Positions 8,331-17,511 of a stretch of 64,000 nucleotides of DNA are shown one piece after another. Where the stretch lies: contig NZ_BPMK01000008.1 of NCBI RefSeq assembly GCF_019656455.1, positions 124,001 through 188,000 on the forward strand, in the 5' to 3' direction. Position 1 is the first letter of the stretch. Each line of letters begins with the position of its first letter. Origin of the DNA: Noviherbaspirillum aridicola. GTDB taxonomy: Bacteria > Pseudomonadota > Gammaproteobacteria > Burkholderiales > Burkholderiaceae_D. A program made the translations under genes and the position numbers. The notes under the pieces were generated by a model that was not told the origin of the DNA, made no database searches, and saw nothing but the letters and a program-made list of their open reading frames with translations.

Positions 8331-9379
8331 AACGCTGGCGTGGTGGTCAGCACCGCATCGGCGGCGTCGGCCTCCGAGGTGAAGGCGTCGGCGTAGAACT
8401 CGTCTTCCGGCAGACCGCACCGGGCGACGAAATCCTTCTTCGCCGAATCGACCATGACCGGCGCGCCGCAGGCATAGACCTGATGGCCGGACAGGTCCGG
8501 CAGGTCTTCCATCACGGCACGATGGACGAAGCCGGTGCGGCCGCTCCACTTGTCGTCGGGCTGGGCATCGGAGATCACCGGCACGAAGCGGAAGTTCGGC
8601 AGCTCGCGCGCCCACTGCTCGCACAGCGCGGACATGTACAGGTCCTTGGGACGGCGGCCGCCCCAGTACAGCACCATCGGCCGCTGGCTGCCGGTGTGGA
8701 TCGCCTGCTCGACGATGGCCTTGATCGGCGCGAAGCCGGTGCCCGAGGCGAGCAGCACCATCGGCTTGTCGGAGTCCTCGCGCAGGAAGAAGGTGCCGAG
8801 CGGTCCCTCGAAGCGCAGGATCTCGCGCTCCTTCATGTTGTTGAACACGTGATCGGTGAACAGGCCACCGTACATATGGCGGATGTGCAGCGTCAGGTAT
8901 TCGTCGAGGTGCGGTGCATTGGCCATGCTGTAGCTGCGGCGCTTGCCGTCCTTGAGCAGGAACTCGATGTACTGGCCGGCCTTGTACTGCAGCCGCTCGT
9001 TGGCGGGCAGCTGCAGCGACAGCACGACGACGTCGTCGGCCACGCGGTCGATTTTAGCGACACGGGTCGGCAATTTCTTGATCGGGAATTCGCCCACGCC
9101 GAGCACTTCGCGCGCTTCGATGGTGAGGTCCGAATGCGGCCTGGCGCAGCAGAACAGCGCGAGGCCGCGCTCTTCCTCCGCCACCGACAGCGCCTTGTCC
9201 TGGTGCGCGCCGTGCGTGACCTGGCCTTCGAGCAGCTTGCCCTTGCAGCTGCCGCAGGCGCCGTTCTTGCAGCCGTAGGGCAGGCCGACGCCGGCGCGGA
9301 TGGCCGCGCTCAATACGGTTTCGTCTTCTTCGCAGCTGAACTGGCGGCCGCTGGGCTGAACTGTTACCTGGAAACTCAT
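8327..9379 (-). CDS. 2Fe-2S ferredoxin/FAD/NAD(P)H oxidoreductase (CDP-6-deoxy-glucoseen reductase-like)
   Basis: A 350-residue electron-transfer flavoprotein. The N-terminal plant-type ferredoxin domain has the cluster loop YGCKNGACGSCKGK and a later Cys in ALFCCARP. It is followed by an FAD domain (RRSYSMANAP) and an NAD(P)H domain (LLASGTGFAPI, then YACGAPVMV). The order matches the AscD/phenol-hydroxylase-reductase family, widely annotated as CDP-6-deoxy-delta-3,4-glucoseen reductase in this group although the sugar pathway is absent here. ATG 9379 is chosen because the longer frame runs into the divergent SDR gene, whose start lies only 9 nt away. The partner oxygenase or dehydratase is not in the window. 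Confidence 0.8.
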   Translation of the reverse strand: MSFQVTVQPSGRQFSCEEDETVLSAAIRAGVGLPYGCKNGACGSCKGKLLEGQVTHGAHQDKALSVAEEERGLALFCCARPHSDLTIEAREVLGVGEFPIKKLPTRVAKIDRVADDVVVLSLQLPANERLQYKAGQYIEFLLKDGKRRSYSMANAPHLDEYLTLHIRHMYGGLFTDHVFNNMKEREILRFEGPLGTFFLREDSDKPMVLLASGTGFAPIKAIVEQAIHTGSQRPMVLYWGGRRPKDLYMSALCEQWARELPNFRFVPVISDAQPDDKWSGRTGFVHRAVMEDLPDLSGHQVYACGAPVMVDSAKKDFVARCGLPEDEFYADAFTSEADAADAVLTTTPAF

Positions 9380-9388
9380 ACAATCCCG

Positions 9389-10285
9389 ATGATGAAAAGC
9401 AGTGATGTCAAAAAAACCGGCAGGCCGCGCCTGCTGATCGTGGGTTGCGGCGATGTGGGCATGCGGCTGTTGCCGCTGCTGCGCGACCGTTTCCGGATCT
9501 TCGCCGTGACCAGCCAGCCGCAGCGCCGCGCCGAACTGCGCGCCGCCGGGGCGGTGCCGCTGGTGGCCGACCTCGACCGGCCTCAGACCCTGGCCCGGCT
9601 GGGCCGGCTCGCCTCCTGCGTGGTGCATCTGGCGCCGCCGCCGTCCGAGGGCGCCGTCGACCGCCGTACCCGTAACCTGGCCGCCATTTTACCCGAGGGC
9701 GCGACGCTGGTTTATGTCAGCACCACCGGGGTCTACGGCGACTGCGGCGGCGCCTGCTTCGACGAGACGCGGCCGGTCAGTCCGCGCAATCCCCGCGCTG
9801 CGCGCAGGGTGGATGCGGAAAGGGTGCTGCGGCGCTGGGCAAAACGCCGGGGCGGACGGCTGGCCATCCTGCGCGTGCCCGGCATCTACGCGGCCGACCG
9901 CCTGCCGCTGGAGCGGCTGCAAAAGGGCACGCCGGCGCTGACGCCGGAGGACGACGTCCACACCAATCACATCCATGCCGACGATCTGGCGCGCATCGTC
10001 ATGCTCGCGCTGTTCCGCCTGCAGCCGGGGCGCGTCTACCATGCGGTCGACGACAGCGACATGAAGATGGGCGAATACTTCGACGCCGTGGCCGACGCCT
10101 TCGGACTGCCGCGGCCGCCCCGTCTGCCGCGTCCGGCGCTGGCGCAGGCGGTATCGCCGATGCTGCTTTCCTTCATGTCCGAGTCGCGCCGGCTGGACAA
10201 CCGCCGCCTCAAGGCGGAACTCGGCGCGCGGCTGCGCTGGCCGACGGTGCATGACGCTTTGGCAAGTATCGCAGGCAATTCCTGA
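9389..10285 (+). CDS. NAD-dependent epimerase/dehydratase (extended/atypical SDR, YeeZ-like)
   Basis: A 298-residue Rossmann protein. The nucleotide-binding loop is VGCGDVGMRL near the N-terminus; YVSTTGVYGDCGG gives the SDR Ser/Tyr region, and VPGIYAADRLP follows. The loop and the short length fit the atypical SDR group that includes E. coli YeeZ, where the substrate is unknown. Two ATGs occur at 9389 and 9392. The start abuts the divergent reductase gene, so the two promoters must lie within the opposite coding sequences. No operon partner downstream: a CueR-type promoter begins within 20 nt of the stop codon. Confidence 0.75.
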   Translation: MMKSSDVKKTGRPRLLIVGCGDVGMRLLPLLRDRFRIFAVTSQPQRRAELRAAGAVPLVADLDRPQTLARLGRLASCVVHLAPPPSEGAVDRRTRNLAAILPEGATLVYVSTTGVYGDCGGACFDETRPVSPRNPRAARRVDAERVLRRWAKRRGGRLAILRVPGIYAADRLPLERLQKGTPALTPEDDVHTNHIHADDLARIVMLALFRLQPGRVYHAVDDSDMKMGEYFDAVADAFGLPRPPRLPRPALAQAVSPMLLSFMSESRRLDNRRLKAELGARLRWPTVHDALASIAGNS

Positions 10286-10302
10286 GACCTTGATTTCGGT
10301 GC

Positions 10303-10333
10303 TTGACCTTCCCATCTTGGGAGGGTTGATAAT
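10303..10333 (+). promoter_or_regulatory. CueR-type (MerR family) promoter of copA-cueR
   Basis: TTGACC (10303-10308) and GATAAT (10328-10333) are separated by 19 bp, the overlong spacer typical of MerR-family promoters. The spacer carries the dyad ACCTTCC...GGGAGGGT (10306-10326), which matches the known CueR operator pattern. The adjacent genes are copA and cueR. Confidence 0.9.
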
Positions 10334-10359
10334 CGCCTCATCTGTCAAAGGAGAGTGTG

Positions 10360-12777
10360 ATGAGCGTCGCCGCCGACCCCGCTGAAAGGGAGTTTCAGCT
10401 GCCCGTCGAGGGCATGACCTGCGCATCCTGCGTGCTGCGGGTGGAGAAAGCCCTGCGCAAGGTGCCGGGCGTGCATGAGGCCAGCGTCAATCTGGGCACC
10501 GAGACCGCCACCGTCCGGACCGATCCGGCATTGCCGGCGCAGGCGCTGCGCGAGGCGATTGAAAAAGCCGGCTACGGCGTGCCGCAGCGCGAGTACGACT
10601 TCGATGTGCAGGGCATGACCTGCGCGTCCTGCGTCGCGCGCGTCGAAAAAGCGCTGCGCAAGGTAGCGGGCGTCAACGAGGCCAGCGTCAATCTGGCCAC
10701 CGAAAGCGCGCATGTGCGCGCCGACGCCGGCGTCTCCGCCGAGCAGTTGCGCGCCGCGATCGAAAAGGCGGGCTATCAGGCGCAAGCCCATCAGACTCGC
10801 AGCCGCGACGCGGCACCAGCGCAGGCACGCGCCGACCGCGAGCGCAACCATCTGATCATCGCGGCCCTGCTGTCGCTGCCGCTGGCGCTGCCGATGGCGG
10901 GCGGCCTGTTCGGCGCCGACTGGATGCTGCCGGGCTGGCTGCAGCTGCTGCTGGCGACGCCGGTGCAGTTCTGGCTCGGCGCGCGCTTTTACCGCGCCGG
11001 ATGGAAGGCGGTGCGCGCGGGGGCCGGCAACATGGATCTGCTGGTCGCGCTCGGCACCAGCGCCGCATATGGGCTGAGCGTCTACCTGCTGTGGCGGCAC
11101 GGCGAGCATGGCATGCCGCACCTGTATTTCGAGGCATCCGCCGTCGTCATCACGCTGGTCCTGCTCGGCAAATGGCTGGAGGCGCGCGCCAAGCGCCAGA
11201 CCACCGAAGCGATACGCGCGCTGCAGGTGCTGCGTCCCGATACCGCGCGCGTGCGGCGCGATGGCACGGAACGCGAGATGCCGATTGCCGACGTCAGGCT
11301 GGGCGACCTGGTCGTCGTGCGGCCGGGCGAGCGGGTCGCGGTCGACGGCGTGATCGAAGAGGGCCGCAGCCATCTCGACGAATCCCTGCTGACCGGCGAA
11401 AGCCTGCCGGTGGCGAAGCAGCCGGGCGACAAGGCGACCGGCGGCGCGATCAATGCGGAAGGCCTGCTGCTGGTGCGCACCACCGCGATCGGCGGCGAGA
11501 CCACGCTGTCACGCATCATCCGCCTGGTGGAGAGCGCGCAGGCGGCCAAGGCGCCAATCCAGCATCTGGTGGACAAGGTGAGCGCGGTCTTCGTGCCGGT
11601 GGTGCTGGTCATCGCGCTGCTGACCTTCGGCGGCTGGATGCTGGCCGGCGCCGACGCCGAACAGGCCATCATCAACGCGGTGGCGGTGCTGGTCATCGCC
11701 TGCCCATGTGCGCTCGGACTGGCGACGCCGGCGGCGATCATGGCGGGGACCGGCGCCGGCGCGCGCCACGGGATTCTGATCAAGGACGCCGAGGCGCTGG
11801 AAGTCGCGCATGCGGTGCACACCGTGGTATTCGACAAGACCGGCACCCTGACCGTGGGACGGCCGGCGCTGACCGCGGCGCTGCCGCACGGCGTGGACGA
11901 GCGCGAACTGCTGAGACTGGCCGCCTCGGTGCAGCAGGGCAGCGAACATCCGCTGGCGCGCGCCGTGCTGGACGCCGCGGCGGCAGCCGGTCTCGCCGCC
12001 GCGCCAGCGCAGGCGGTGGAAGCCCTGCCCGGACGCGGACTGCAGGCGCGGGTGGAGGGGCGGCTGCTCAGGCTCGGCAGCACGCGGCTCCTGCGCGAGA
12101 CCGGCATCGATCCCGGGCCGCTGGCGCAGCGCGCGCAGGAACTGGAACAGGCCGGCAATACCGTGTCGTGGCTGACCGAGGATGGCGAGCAGCGGCGCCT
12201 GCTCGGCCTGCTTGCCTTCGGCGACCGGATCAAGCCGGGCGCGGCCGAGGCGCTGGCGCAGCTGCGCCGTCTCGGCGTGCGCAGCGTGCTCCTGACCGGC
12301 GACAACCGCGGCAGCGCGCAGGCGGTCGGCAAGGCGCTCGGCATCGATGAAGTGGTGGCCGAAGTCCTCCCCGCCGACAAGGCCGAAAAGATCGCGGCGC
12401 TCAAGGCGGCCGGGCACGGCGTGGCGATGGTGGGCGACGGCATCAACGATGCGCCCGCGCTGGCGGCGGCCGATGTCGGCATCGCGATGGCGACCGGCAC
12501 CGACGTCGCCATGCACGCGGCCGGCATCACCCTGATGCGCGGCGACCCGGTGCTGGTGCCGGCATCCATCGATGTCTCGCGCCGCACCTGGAACAAGATC
12601 CGGCAGAACCTGTTCTGGGCCTTCATCTACAACCTGGTCGGCATACCGCTGGCGGCGCTCGGCCTGCTCAGCCCGGTGGTGGCCGGCGCCGCGATGGCCT
12701 TCAGTTCGGTGAGCGTGATCAGCAATGCGCTCTTGCTGCGCCGCTGGGCGCCGAAGAAAGAAAGGAGCATGCAATGA
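10360..12777 (+). CDS. copA: Cu(I)-exporting P1B-type ATPase
   Basis: An 805-residue copper-exporting ATPase of the inner membrane. Two N-terminal metal-binding domains carry GMTCASC at about residues 18-24 and 85-91. The membrane Cu(I) site is the CPC motif at 448-450 ([11 protein letters not shown]), the phosphorylated Asp is in DKTGTLT near 492, and the hinge is [10 protein letters not shown]. It uses ATP to move Cu(I) to the periplasm. I chose ATG 10360 over GTG 10357 because AAAGGAGAG is well spaced from it. The stop overlaps the cueR start (ATGA), so the two are co-transcribed from the CueR-type promoter upstream. Confidence 0.95.
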   Translation: MSVAADPAEREFQLPVEGMTCASCVLRVEKALRKVPGVHEASVNLGTETATVRTDPALPAQALREAIEKAGYGVPQREYDFDVQGMTCASCVARVEKALRKVAGVNEASVNLATESAHVRADAGVSAEQLRAAIEKAGYQAQAHQTRSRDAAPAQARADRERNHLIIAALLSLPLALPMAGGLFGADWMLPGWLQLLLATPVQFWLGARFYRAGWKAVRAGAGNMDLLVALGTSAAYGLSVYLLWRHGEHGMPHLYFEASAVVITLVLLGKWLEARAKRQTTEAIRALQVLRPDTARVRRDGTEREMPIADVRLGDLVVVRPGERVAVDGVIEEGRSHLDESLLTGESLPVAKQPGDKATGGAINAEGLLLVRTTAIGGETTLSRIIRLVESAQAAKAPIQHLVDKVSAVFVPVVLVIALLTFGGWMLAGADAEQAIINAVAVLVIACPCALGLATPAAIMAGTGAGARHGILIKDAEALEVAHAVHTVVFDKTGTLTVGRPALTAALPHGVDERELLRLAASVQQGSEHPLARAVLDAAAAAGLAAAPAQAVEALPGRGLQARVEGRLLRLGSTRLLRETGIDPGPLAQRAQELEQAGNTVSWLTEDGEQRRLLGLLAFGDRIKPGAAEALAQLRRLGVRSVLLTGDNRGSAQAVGKALGIDEVVAEVLPADKAEKIAALKAAGHGVAMVGDGINDAPALAAADVGIAMATGTDVAMHAAGITLMRGDPVLVPASIDVSRRTWNKIRQNLFWAFIYNLVGIPLAALGLLSPVVAGAAMAFSSVSVISNALLLRRWAPKKERSMQ

Positions 12778-13187
12778 ACATAGGACAGGCGGCGGCCGCC
12801 TCCGGGGTCTCGGCCAAGATGATCCGCTACTACGAAAGCATCGACCTGATCCGCCAGGGTGCGCGCACCGCGTCCGGCTACCGCATCTACGGCGACAAGG
12901 ATGTGCATACGCTGCGCTTCATCAAGCGCGCGCGCACCCTCGGTTTTTCGCTGGAACAGATCCGCGACCTGCTGTCGCTGTGGCAGAACCCGGGTCGGGC
13001 CAGCGCGGATGTGAAGGCGATCGCACATGAGCATGTGATGCAGCTGGAGCAGCGCATACGTGAACTGAGCGAGATGCGCGACACGCTGCAGCATCTGGCG
13101 CATGCGTGCGCGGGGGATGACAGACCGGATTGTCCGATTCTTGCGGGCCTGTCAGAAGCGGAGGAGAAGACGGGCGCCTGCCACTGA
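12774..13187 (+). CDS. cueR: Copper-responsive MerR-family regulator
   Basis: A 137-residue MerR-family activator. The N-terminal winged helix ([20 protein letters not shown]) is followed by a dimerisation coiled coil and a C-terminal metal loop CAGDDRPDC, with two Cys seven residues apart as in CueR/HmrR. It senses Cu(I) and untwists the 19-bp-spacer promoters seen ahead of copA and copZ. The gene overlaps copA by 4 nt. A further C-terminal Cys-His follows the loop. Confidence 0.93.
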   Translation: MNIGQAAAASGVSAKMIRYYESIDLIRQGARTASGYRIYGDKDVHTLRFIKRARTLGFSLEQIRDLLSLWQNPGRASADVKAIAHEHVMQLEQRIRELSEMRDTLQHLAHACAGDDRPDCPILAGLSEAEEKTGACH

Positions 13188-13197
13188 GCAGGGCGGA

Positions 13198-13223
13198 GGG
13201 ACCGCCCCGGCAAGAGCGGTCCC
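13198..13223. terminator. Hairpin between cueR and copZ
   Basis: A GGGACCGC / GCGGTCCC stem of 8 bp lies between the convergent 3' ends of cueR and copZ. No T-run follows, so terminator function is only suggested by position. Confidence 0.35.
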
Positions 13224-13233
13224 GGACGGCGGA

Positions 13234-13443
13234 TCAGGAACGGGCCGCGCCGGACAGCACCGTGTAGCCGGCCTCTTCCACCGCCTCGCGCACCTTCTCC
13301 AGCGGTGCGGCGGTCGCCACCCGCACCGTCTGCTGCGCGAGATCGACATCCACCTTTGCAGCGGCATCGACCTCCTGCAGGGACCGCGTGACCGCGGCAA
13401 CGCAGTGGCCGCAGCTCATACCTTCGACTTTCAGCTCGTACAT
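13234..13443 (-). CDS. copZ: Copper chaperone (HMA domain)
   Basis: A 69-residue heavy-metal-associated domain protein with the copper site GMSCGHC near the N-terminus. Such proteins bind Cu(I) in the cytoplasm and pass it to CopA. ATG 13443 is preferred to the upstream TTG because GGGAG is spaced correctly before it. It is transcribed toward cueR and has its own CueR-type promoter, so all three copper genes respond to the same sensor. Confidence 0.9.
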   Translation of the reverse strand: MYELKVEGMSCGHCVAAVTRSLQEVDAAAKVDVDLAQQTVRVATAAPLEKVREAVEEAGYTVLSGAARS

Positions 13444-13467
13444 AAGCAATCTCCCGGTGAAAGCCCT

Positions 13468-13498
13468 ACTGTAAAGCCTGCCATGGCGGGAAGGTCAA
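13468..13498 (-). promoter_or_regulatory. CueR-type promoter of copZ
   Basis: On the minus strand TTGACC (13493-13498) and TACAGT (13468-13473) are 19 bp apart. The spacer holds ACCTTCC...GGCAGGCT, an imperfect copy of the operator found ahead of copA. The left half-site is identical to the copA one. Confidence 0.85.
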
Positions 13499-13601
13499 GC
13501 GCAATTTGTTTGCGGCCGGACATCCGGAGAAACTTTCTCGTGGCGGGGCTATCCGAATAAAACCGGCGCATGTCGGTTTGTCTTTCAACTGGAGAAACAC
13601 C

Positions 13602-13877
13602 ATGTCGAATCTCAAGAGAAGCCCCGAAGAGGACGAACGCAAGGAGCCGAAGGAGCGGTCCTCGCAGGGCGACAACTCGCAGTCGGTGACGCCCAAGGAC
13701 GTGGCTCCGCAGGATGTGACCTCGCGCGACGTCCATGCGCGCAAGACCGACTCGGACGATCCGGAGGAGCGGGAAGAAGCGCAGCTGGATGATGCGGTCG
13801 AGCAGACCTTCCCCGCCAGCGACCCGGTGGCCCCGCCCAACCAGGTCACGCGGGTGGAAGTGCCCAAGCAGCCCTGA
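13602..13877 (+). CDS. Small hydrophilic hypothetical protein
   Basis: A 91-residue, very charged protein with no hydrophobic stretch and a conserved-looking C-terminal motif EQTFPASDPVAPPNQ. TFPASDP motifs recur in short uncharacterised proteobacterial proteins, several described as stress-associated, but no function is established here. ATG 13602 follows CTGGAGAAACACC. Composition suggests a disordered protein. It stands alone between copZ and a gene-poor stretch. Confidence 0.65.
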   Translation: MSNLKRSPEEDERKEPKERSSQGDNSQSVTPKDVAPQDVTSRDVHARKTDSDDPEEREEAQLDDAVEQTFPASDPVAPPNQVTRVEVPKQP

Positions 13878-14440
13878 TGGCTGGCTGAGATTTTCTCCTT
13901 CCTGATCCGGCCGGGCGCCGTCCCCGGCGCTTCGGCCTGCGGACGGCGCGGCCGCCGTGGCAGCGGGCAGGCGGCAAGCCAGAGCCCGGCGAGCGGGCCT
14001 GCCTGCAGCCGGATCCGGGCCTGAAAATTCGCGGCGTCGCCCCGTCGTAGCAGGTGCGCGGTATGTGCTGAAGGGGACTGCTCCGTTCAATTGCCTGTCG
14101 CGCGACGGTGTACTGCTGGTGCAGGCCGCGGCGCCGCCCGCGATGTGCCACGCTTCCCTCGAATCGTCCCCTGGCAGGCCAGGTGACTGAAACCTGTCCG
14201 CGGCAATCGCGGTTCATGCGCCAGCCATACGCGCGGGGCGCCGGGATCCTCCATCACATCGCGCCGAAGCGGTGTCGCCGATGCGGTGGTAAAGCAAGAT
14301 GGGTATGGCGAAGGTCATGTTTTTTCCCGGGGATGGCTGCCGGAACAGATCCGTCAGGAAAAAAGCAGACCTTCGGAATGAACCTCCTGTCGTTGCTGCT
14401 CGAGTCGTAACGGTGTGTGTGAAGCGCTGTGACTTCCGGC
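13878..14440. other. Gene-poor stretch
   Basis: No convincing gene was seen. Open frames exist on both strands but have shadow-like composition and no ribosome binding site at a plausible start. No repeats or terminator-like hairpin were noted. Confidence 0.5.
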
Positions 14441-14638
14441 CTACGCCGCGGCGCCTTCCTCGGGCCGGGCGGCGGCGTCGACCGGACGTTTGGAAACCGG
14501 CGGGTGGTCGAGCGTGCAGTGGTCGACATCGGTCATCGCGACGCATGCTTCGAAGCGGTCGGCAACCTGCACGACGTCGAATACGTAAATCGTGTCGTCA
14601 ACCTGGACTTCCTTGGTTGAAAGGCGAATCGTGGCCAT
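14441..14638 (-). CDS. Small hypothetical protein
   Basis: A 65-residue ORF beginning MATIRLSTKEVQVDDTIY, with a plausible globular first 43 residues (alternating hydrophobic pattern, two Cys) and an Ala/Glu-rich tail. GGGGA lies about 8 nt before the start. No family was recognised. It could be a chance ORF in a gene-poor area. Confidence 0.45.
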   Translation of the reverse strand: MATIRLSTKEVQVDDTIYVFDVVQVADRFEACVAMTDVDHCTLDHPPVSKRPVDAAARPEEGAAA

Positions 14639-14831
14639 CTTTTCCCCAATGTTTGAAACGGAGTTGATAGATAAAGCTTCCCTGAAAACGTTCCAATTAC
14701 AGCAGGACCGCTGCGGTCGGCGATATGCGCGATGTCATGCGCAAGAACCGGGCCATCCGTGCCGGGTCGAAAAGATGCGTGCCCGGAAGGAGCGGCGGCA
14801 GGGCTGCCGCGCCCGGGCGAAGGAGAAGACC

Positions 14832-15179
14832 ATGGGACACAGGACCATCCTCTGCGCCGGCCTCGCGCTGGCCTTGCTGGCGGCCTGCCAGCGCACCCCG
14901 GAGCCGAAGACCGGCGCCGGCGACGTCACGCCGGGTTCGTCACCCTCGGTATCGTCCGCCCCGGCGGGCGGCTCGGTCGCCGACCCGTCCGCCACCGGTG
15001 CGGCACCCGGTACCACGGAAAAACCCGCCGACACGACCGCCAACAGCGGCGACGCCAACACCCCGACGCAGGCCAACCCTGCACCGCTGGCGAAGCAGCA
15101 GGAGCAGGCGGGCATGCCGCACTCGGGGCAGGTGAACAACCATTCGGTGCCGGAGACGACGGGGACGACGAAGCAGTAA
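14832..15179 (+). CDS. Small lipoprotein, low complexity
   Basis: A 115-residue protein with a lipoprotein signal: MGHRTI, a hydrophobic run, then the lipobox LLAAC followed by QRTPEPK. The mature part is rich in Ala, Thr, Pro and Gly with no aromatic residues, so probably a disordered envelope protein. ATG 14832 is set by the signal peptide and by GGAGAAG upstream; earlier in-frame codons add sequence unlike a signal. Function unknown. Confidence 0.65.
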   Translation: MGHRTILCAGLALALLAACQRTPEPKTGAGDVTPGSSPSVSSAPAGGSVADPSATGAAPGTTEKPADTTANSGDANTPTQANPAPLAKQQEQAGMPHSGQVNNHSVPETTGTTKQ

Positions 15180-15231
15180 ACCGCTGTCCGCTACGGCGAA
15201 ACGGCGGCGGCGCTCCGCCGGGCCGCGGTCG

Positions 15232-15909
15232 TCAGGAAACCGCGCGTATGCGGTTCTGCCGTGCCTGCAGACGGCCGTCGCGCAGCTTGAGGCGTTCCAC
15301 CTGCGGCAGCGAGATCAGGTCGCGGTCGTGGCAGGCGACGATGACGCTGCTGCCGGCCGCGGTCAGCGAGGGAATCAGCGCGATCACCGATTCACGGGCG
15401 GCGCCGTCGAGATTGGAGGTCGGCTCGTCCAGCAGCAGCAGTTTCGGTTCCAGCACGCGGGCGCGGGCCAGCGCGACGCGCTGCTTTTCGCCGCCCGACA
15501 GCGTGAGCGGCTTGCTGTGCCGCAGATGCGTGACACCCGCCCATTCCATCGCGGCTTCCACCCGTTCGCGCATCTCGGCGCGCGGCATGCCGCGGGCGGC
15601 GAGACCATAGCCGATGTTCTCGGCGACGCTGGTGGAAAACATGACCGGGTGCTGATGCACATAGACGACCGCTTCGCGCAGCCGCTGCGGATAGGGCTGC
15701 CAGGGCAGTTCCTCGCCGAGAAAGCTGGCACGGCCGCAGTCGGCGGTTTCCAGTCCGGCGAGGATGCGCAGCAGCGTGCTCTTGCCGGTGCCGTTGAGGC
15801 CGGTGAGCACGTAGGCGGCGCCCTGGCGCAGCATGAGGCGGTCGATGTCGAACAGGCGGCGTTCGCCGAAATCCTTGCGCAGGCGGTCGATGAGCAGCAG
15901 CGGCGTCAT
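15232..15909 (-). CDS. tupC: ABC transporter ATPase, tungstate/molybdate type (TupC-like)
   Basis: A 225-residue ATPase with Walker A LNGTGKSTLL, signature LSGGEKQR, Walker B LLLLDEPTSNLD and the switch His in ACHDRD. It overlaps the permease gene by 4 nt (ATGA), so the two form one transporter. Its place beside fdhD and a formate dehydrogenase points to uptake of tungstate or molybdate for the cofactor. The periplasmic binding protein (TupA) is not adjacent, which is unusual. Substrate is inferred from permease type and context. Confidence 0.75.
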   Translation of the reverse strand: MTPLLLIDRLRKDFGERRLFDIDRLMLRQGAAYVLTGLNGTGKSTLLRILAGLETADCGRASFLGEELPWQPYPQRLREAVVYVHQHPVMFSTSVAENIGYGLAARGMPRAEMRERVEAAMEWAGVTHLRHSKPLTLSGGEKQRVALARARVLEPKLLLLDEPTSNLDGAARESVIALIPSLTAAGSSVIVACHDRDLISLPQVERLKLRDGRLQARQNRIRAVS

Positions 15910-16613
15910 GCGCTTCCCCTCGCCGCGCGCGGGTCGCCCTGCAGCAACACCAGGCCGGCATTGATCAGCAGCGCGATCGCGACCAGCACGATGCCCAGCG
16001 CGATGCCCTGCGCGAACTCGCCCTTGCTGGTCTCCAGCGCGATGGCGGTGGTCATGGTGCGCGTCTCGCCGGCGATATTGCCGCCGACCATGACCGCGCA
16101 GCCGACTTCCGAAATGACGCGGCCGAAGCCGCTGATCAGGGCGGCCATCACGCCGAAGCGCACCTCGTGCAGGACGGTGCGCATCGCACGCCAGCGGGAG
16201 GCGCCGAGGGTGACGGCGGTCTCGGCGATGCGGGGGTCGGCCGCCTGCACCGCCGCCAGCGAAAACGCCAGCAGCACCGGCAGCGCGATCAGCACCTGGC
16301 CGGCGATGATGCCGGGTTGCGAAAACAGCCATTGCAGGCCGCCGAGCGGGCCCTGGCGCGACAGCATCAGGTACAGCAGCAGGCCGATCAGGACGGTGGG
16401 CAGCGACAGCGAGGCCTGCACCAGCCAGATCACCACGCGGCGGCCGCGAAAGCCGTGGCTGGCGATCAGGTAGCCGAGCATCACGGCCAGCGGGGCGGCC
16501 AGCAGCAGGGCGATGATGGTGGTCTTGAGCGACACCCAGATGATCTGCCACAGGCCGGCGTCGCCGGACAGCAGCAGGGCAAAGGCATCGGTGATGGCGT
16601 CGATCAGGTGCAT
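15906..16613 (-). CDS. tupB: ABC transporter permease, tungstate/molybdate type (TupB-like)
   Basis: A 235-residue inner-membrane permease with about five hydrophobic segments and the ATPase-docking EAA loop (AVTLGASRWRAMRTVL). SGFGRVISEVGCAVMVGGNI is characteristic of TupB/WtpB-type oxyanion permeases. It overlaps the ATPase gene and probably supplies tungstate or molybdate to the formate dehydrogenase block. No binding-protein gene precedes it; the upstream neighbour is fdhD, whose stop lies about 47 nt away. Confidence 0.75.
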   Translation of the reverse strand: MHLIDAITDAFALLLSGDAGLWQIIWVSLKTTIIALLLAAPLAVMLGYLIASHGFRGRRVVIWLVQASLSLPTVLIGLLLYLMLSRQGPLGGLQWLFSQPGIIAGQVLIALPVLLAFSLAAVQAADPRIAETAVTLGASRWRAMRTVLHEVRFGVMAALISGFGRVISEVGCAVMVGGNIAGETRTMTTAIALETSKGEFAQGIALGIVLVAIALLINAGLVLLQGDPRAARGSA

Positions 16614-16659
16614 GGATGACTGCGGGGGGCCGCGGCCCGGGGGTAAAGCGGAGTAGCGC

Positions 16660-17502
16660 TTATGCTACCCGTAAAACGTCCGCGAGGTGCGGTTCCATGA
16701 TCAGCCTGTCGCGGCCGGTCAGCGCCAGGAAGTGCTTGCCGGTGCAGCGCGCGAGCAGGGTCATGCCGAGCTTTTCGGCGACCATGTGGCCCATCTGCGT
16801 GGTGCCGGAACGCGACAGCAGGAAGGGGATGCCCATCTGCGCGCCCTTGATCACCATTTCCGAGGTCAGGCGGCCGGTGGTGTAGAACACCTTGTCCTCG
16901 CCGCTCACGCCATCGAGCCACATGCGTCCGGCGATGGAGTCGACCGCGTTGTGGCGGCCCACGTCCTCCACCCAGTACAGCATGTCGCCGCCGGCGGTGA
17001 AGAGGGCGCAGCCGTGCACCGACCCGGCCTGCTTGTAGACCGACTGCTGGGTGCGGATGGTGTCGACGATACGGTAGAGCACCGACTGCTTGAGCCGGGC
17101 GTCGGCCGGCAGCACGATCTGGTCGACCTCGTCCATCAGGCCGCCGAATACCGAGCCCTGGCCGCAGCCGGTGGTGACCACTTTCTTCGAGGTGCGTTCC
17201 TCGATGTCGGCGATGCCGTTGCGGGTCTTGACCGCGACCGAATCCACGCTCCAGTCCACCGTGACCGACTCGATGTCGTCGATCGAGCGGACCAGGCGCT
17301 GGTTGCGCAGATAGCCGAGAGTGAGCATTTCCGGCGCGCCGCCGAGCGTCATCAGCGTGACCAGCTCGCGCTTGTCGACGTAGACCGTCAGCGGACGTTC
17401 GGCGGGAATGAAGATCGTGGAAATCCGGCCGCGCTCATCCATCACCTCCACCTCCCGTGTGAGGGCGGCGCTGGCGTTGGTCAGATGAGGGCGGCTGGAC
17501 AT
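16660..17502 (-). CDS. fdhD: Formate dehydrogenase accessory sulfurtransferase
   Basis: A 280-residue FdhD-family protein. FdhD moves sulfur from a cysteine desulfurase to the Mo/W-bisMGD cofactor, and the enzyme is inactive without it. Visible features are the cofactor/nucleotide part (EDVGRHNAVDSIAG), TTGRLTSEMV and the loop TTGCGQGSVF. In E. coli the loop has a CXXC pair; here only one Cys is seen in it. The gene sits downstream of the structural subunits on the same strand, with the tup genes next. Confidence 0.9.
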   Translation of the reverse strand: MSSRPHLTNASAALTREVEVMDERGRISTIFIPAERPLTVYVDKRELVTLMTLGGAPEMLTLGYLRNQRLVRSIDDIESVTVDWSVDSVAVKTRNGIADIEERTSKKVVTTGCGQGSVFGGLMDEVDQIVLPADARLKQSVLYRIVDTIRTQQSVYKQAGSVHGCALFTAGGDMLYWVEDVGRHNAVDSIAGRMWLDGVSGEDKVFYTTGRLTSEMVIKGAQMGIPFLLSRSGTTQMGHMVAEKLGMTLLARCTGKHFLALTGRDRLIMEPHLADVLRVA

Positions 17503-17511
17503 GGGGGGATT

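Noticed and set aside
14214-14546. Overlapping ORFs in the gene-poor stretch
   Set aside because: Their Arg-rich composition and lack of ribosome sites indicate non-coding reading frames.
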